64,000 bases of DNA from Paraliobacillus ryukyuensis. Lineage in GTDB: Bacteria > Bacillota > Bacilli > Bacillales > Amphibacillaceae. Made by a program: the position numbers and the translations under genes. Numbering within the stretch: position 1 is the stretch's first letter; each line of letters opens with the position of its first letter. The notes beneath the pieces are model-generated. The model worked only from the letters and a program-made list of their open reading frames with translations. It did no database searches and was not told where the DNA came from. The stretch covers positions 62,001 through 126,000 of the forward strand of contig NZ_QNRI01000003.1 of assembly GCF_003315295.1 (NCBI RefSeq). Direction: 5' to 3'. Positions 62,910 to 64,000 of the stretch are shown here, one piece after another.

Positions 62910-62938
62910 AATAGGAGAGCGTTCTCCTATTCTTTTTT
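62910..62938 (+). terminator. Terminator of the second collagen-like gene
   Basis: AATAGGAGA / TCTCCTATT followed by CTTTTTT. Confidence 0.9.
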
Positions 62939-63004
62939 AGGGTAAGTATACAAGCAATTTTATTTAAACGACGTATGATGTATTAAATGAAAGGAGTATT
63001 CCAA

Positions 63005-64000
63005 TTGATCTCGATTAGCCTCTGTATGATTGTTAAAAATGAAGAAGAAGTTTTAGCTAGATGCTTAGAGTCTGTTAAAGATATCGTCGATGAAATCAAT
63101 ATTGTTGATACTGGTTCCACTGATCGAACGGTGGAAATAGCATCTTCTTTTACCGATAATGTATATCACTACGAATGGACTGGTAATTTCGCACAGGCAA
63201 GAAATGTTGCACATGCATATGCTACGAAAGAGTATACACTTTATTTAGATGCAGATGATGTAATTTTGCCAAAAGATAAAGAGAAATTTTTACAATTAAA
63301 AGAAACATTAGACCCTAATGTAGATGCGGTTTCCATGTACTATCATGCTGGAACAGATGAATTTGGAAATGTGACGATTCAATATCGGTTAAATCGATTA
63401 TTAAAAACAGCAAAAAAATTTCAATGGCAAGGGGATTGTCACAACTATCTAAACGTAACTGGTCACATTATCAATAGCGATATTGCGATTACACATAAAA
63501 AAATATCCCATTCCGTTGGACGAAATCTATCGATATATGAGGAAAGAAAGAAACGAAATGAAGATTTTTCAGCACGGGATTACTTTTATTACGGAAATGA
63601 ACTTCGCGAAAATAAATATTATGAAGAAGCAATTAAAAGCTACCAACAAAATCTTGAAATGCATAGTGGATGGATCGAGGACAAAGTTTACGCTGCTACC
63701 TATCAAGCAGATTGTTATCGAATACTGAAAAATGAAAAACAAGAATTAAATTCACTTTTTTATGCTTTACAATTAGCGAAGCTTCCTAGACCTGAAATTT
63801 GCAGTCGTTTAGGATACCATTTTCAACAAAAACGCGACTTTAAACCCGCAGTCTATTGGTATGAACTTGCCACAACGATTAAAACAGATCCAAACAAATG
63901 GAGTTTTACCTATCCAGCTTATGCAACTTGGTACCCACATTTACAGTTATGTGTATGCTATTACAATTTACAGCAATTCGAGAAAGCCTATGAACATAAT
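63005..64000 (+). CDS. Family 2 glycosyltransferase with TPR repeats (cut by window edge)
   Basis: 332 codons present, C-terminal end outside the window. Start: TTG at 63005 with AAAGGAG 8 nt upstream; an in-frame ATG at 62987 lacks a ribosome site. GT2 N-terminus ISLCMIVKNEEEVLARCLES, VDTGSTDRTVEIA, AQARNVAHAYA and DxD as LYLDADDVI. From about residue 190, TPR-like helices (YFYYGNELRENKYYEEAIKS; YQADCYRILKNEKQELNSLF). Enzymes of this layout modify surface proteins or peptides. It directly follows two collagen-like genes and is a good candidate for their glycosylation. Confidence 0.88.
   Translation, partial: MISISLCMIVKNEEEVLARCLESVKDIVDEINIVDTGSTDRTVEIASSFTDNVYHYEWTGNFAQARNVAHAYATKEYTLYLDADDVILPKDKEKFLQLKETLDPNVDAVSMYYHAGTDEFGNVTIQYRLNRLLKTAKKFQWQGDCHNYLNVTGHIINSDIAITHKKISHSVGRNLSIYEERKKRNEDFSARDYFYYGNELRENKYYEEAIKSYQQNLEMHSGWIEDKVYAATYQADCYRILKNEKQELNSLFYALQLAKLPRPEICSRLGYHFQQKRDFKPAVYWYELATTIKTDPNKWSFTYPAYATWYPHLQLCVCYYNLQQFEKAYEHN

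Overview
This window looks like a chromosomal segment of a low-GC, spore-forming, facultatively anaerobic Bacillaceae. The halotolerant Gracilibacillus/Paraliobacillus/Amphibacillus type is my inference; the species cannot be fixed from sequence alone. The grounds are AT-rich DNA, strong GGAGG ribosome sites, spore genes (splAB, BclA-like collagen proteins) and mixed-acid fermentation genes (pflBA, adhE) with FNR/Rex/CcpA-type sites.

Layout. 1-5 kb: argG (cut by the window edge), a DUF4349 lipoprotein, a small secreted protein, a GNAT enzyme, a 21-bp tandem array and ddl. 5-11 kb: two ABC exporter operons, one led by a YtrA-type GntR regulator with a clear operator. 11-13 kb: glnK-amtB. 13-19.4 kb: pdxK-like kinase, small membrane and enzyme genes, a TetR gene with a perfect dyad, and a broken GNAT gene. 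19.6-22.1 kb: thiDME under a TPP riboswitch. 22.1-24.3 kb: a second 21-bp array, splAB and a signal peptidase. 25-26.3 kb: a MifM-like leader peptide overlapping a yidC2-type insertase, with a hairpin masking the insertase ribosome site. 27-30 kb: a sortase-anchored protein with two tandem esterase modules.

30-43 kb: the anaerobic block. pflBA and adhE carry FNR/Rex-type palindromes, and adhE also has a cre. Between them lie an MFS-TetR pair, an SDR, an iron alcohol dehydrogenase and a GSP26-like protein. Two ISL3-family relics with 8-bp target duplications flank the block (30.3 and 43.1 kb). Three copies of a structured dispersed repeat lie at 38.7, 43.2 and 59.0 kb.

43.6-50.7 kb: arsR-arsB-CoA disulfide reductase, an SDR, and an operon of two nucleoside hydrolases plus an AAC(3)-type acetyltransferase. 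50.8-64 kb: an apparent spore-surface locus. It holds a lysozyme-like protein, unknown proteins, a four-gene nucleotide-sugar set resembling WbpA/E/B/D (UDP-2,3-diacetamido-2,3-dideoxyhexuronate), two paralogous collagen-like proteins and a TPR glycosyltransferase. I infer that this locus makes and glycosylates collagen-like spore-surface filaments.

The strongest unusual signals are the MifM-like arrest-peptide module, the paired nine-unit 21-bp arrays, the collagen/sugar locus and the ISL3 relics.
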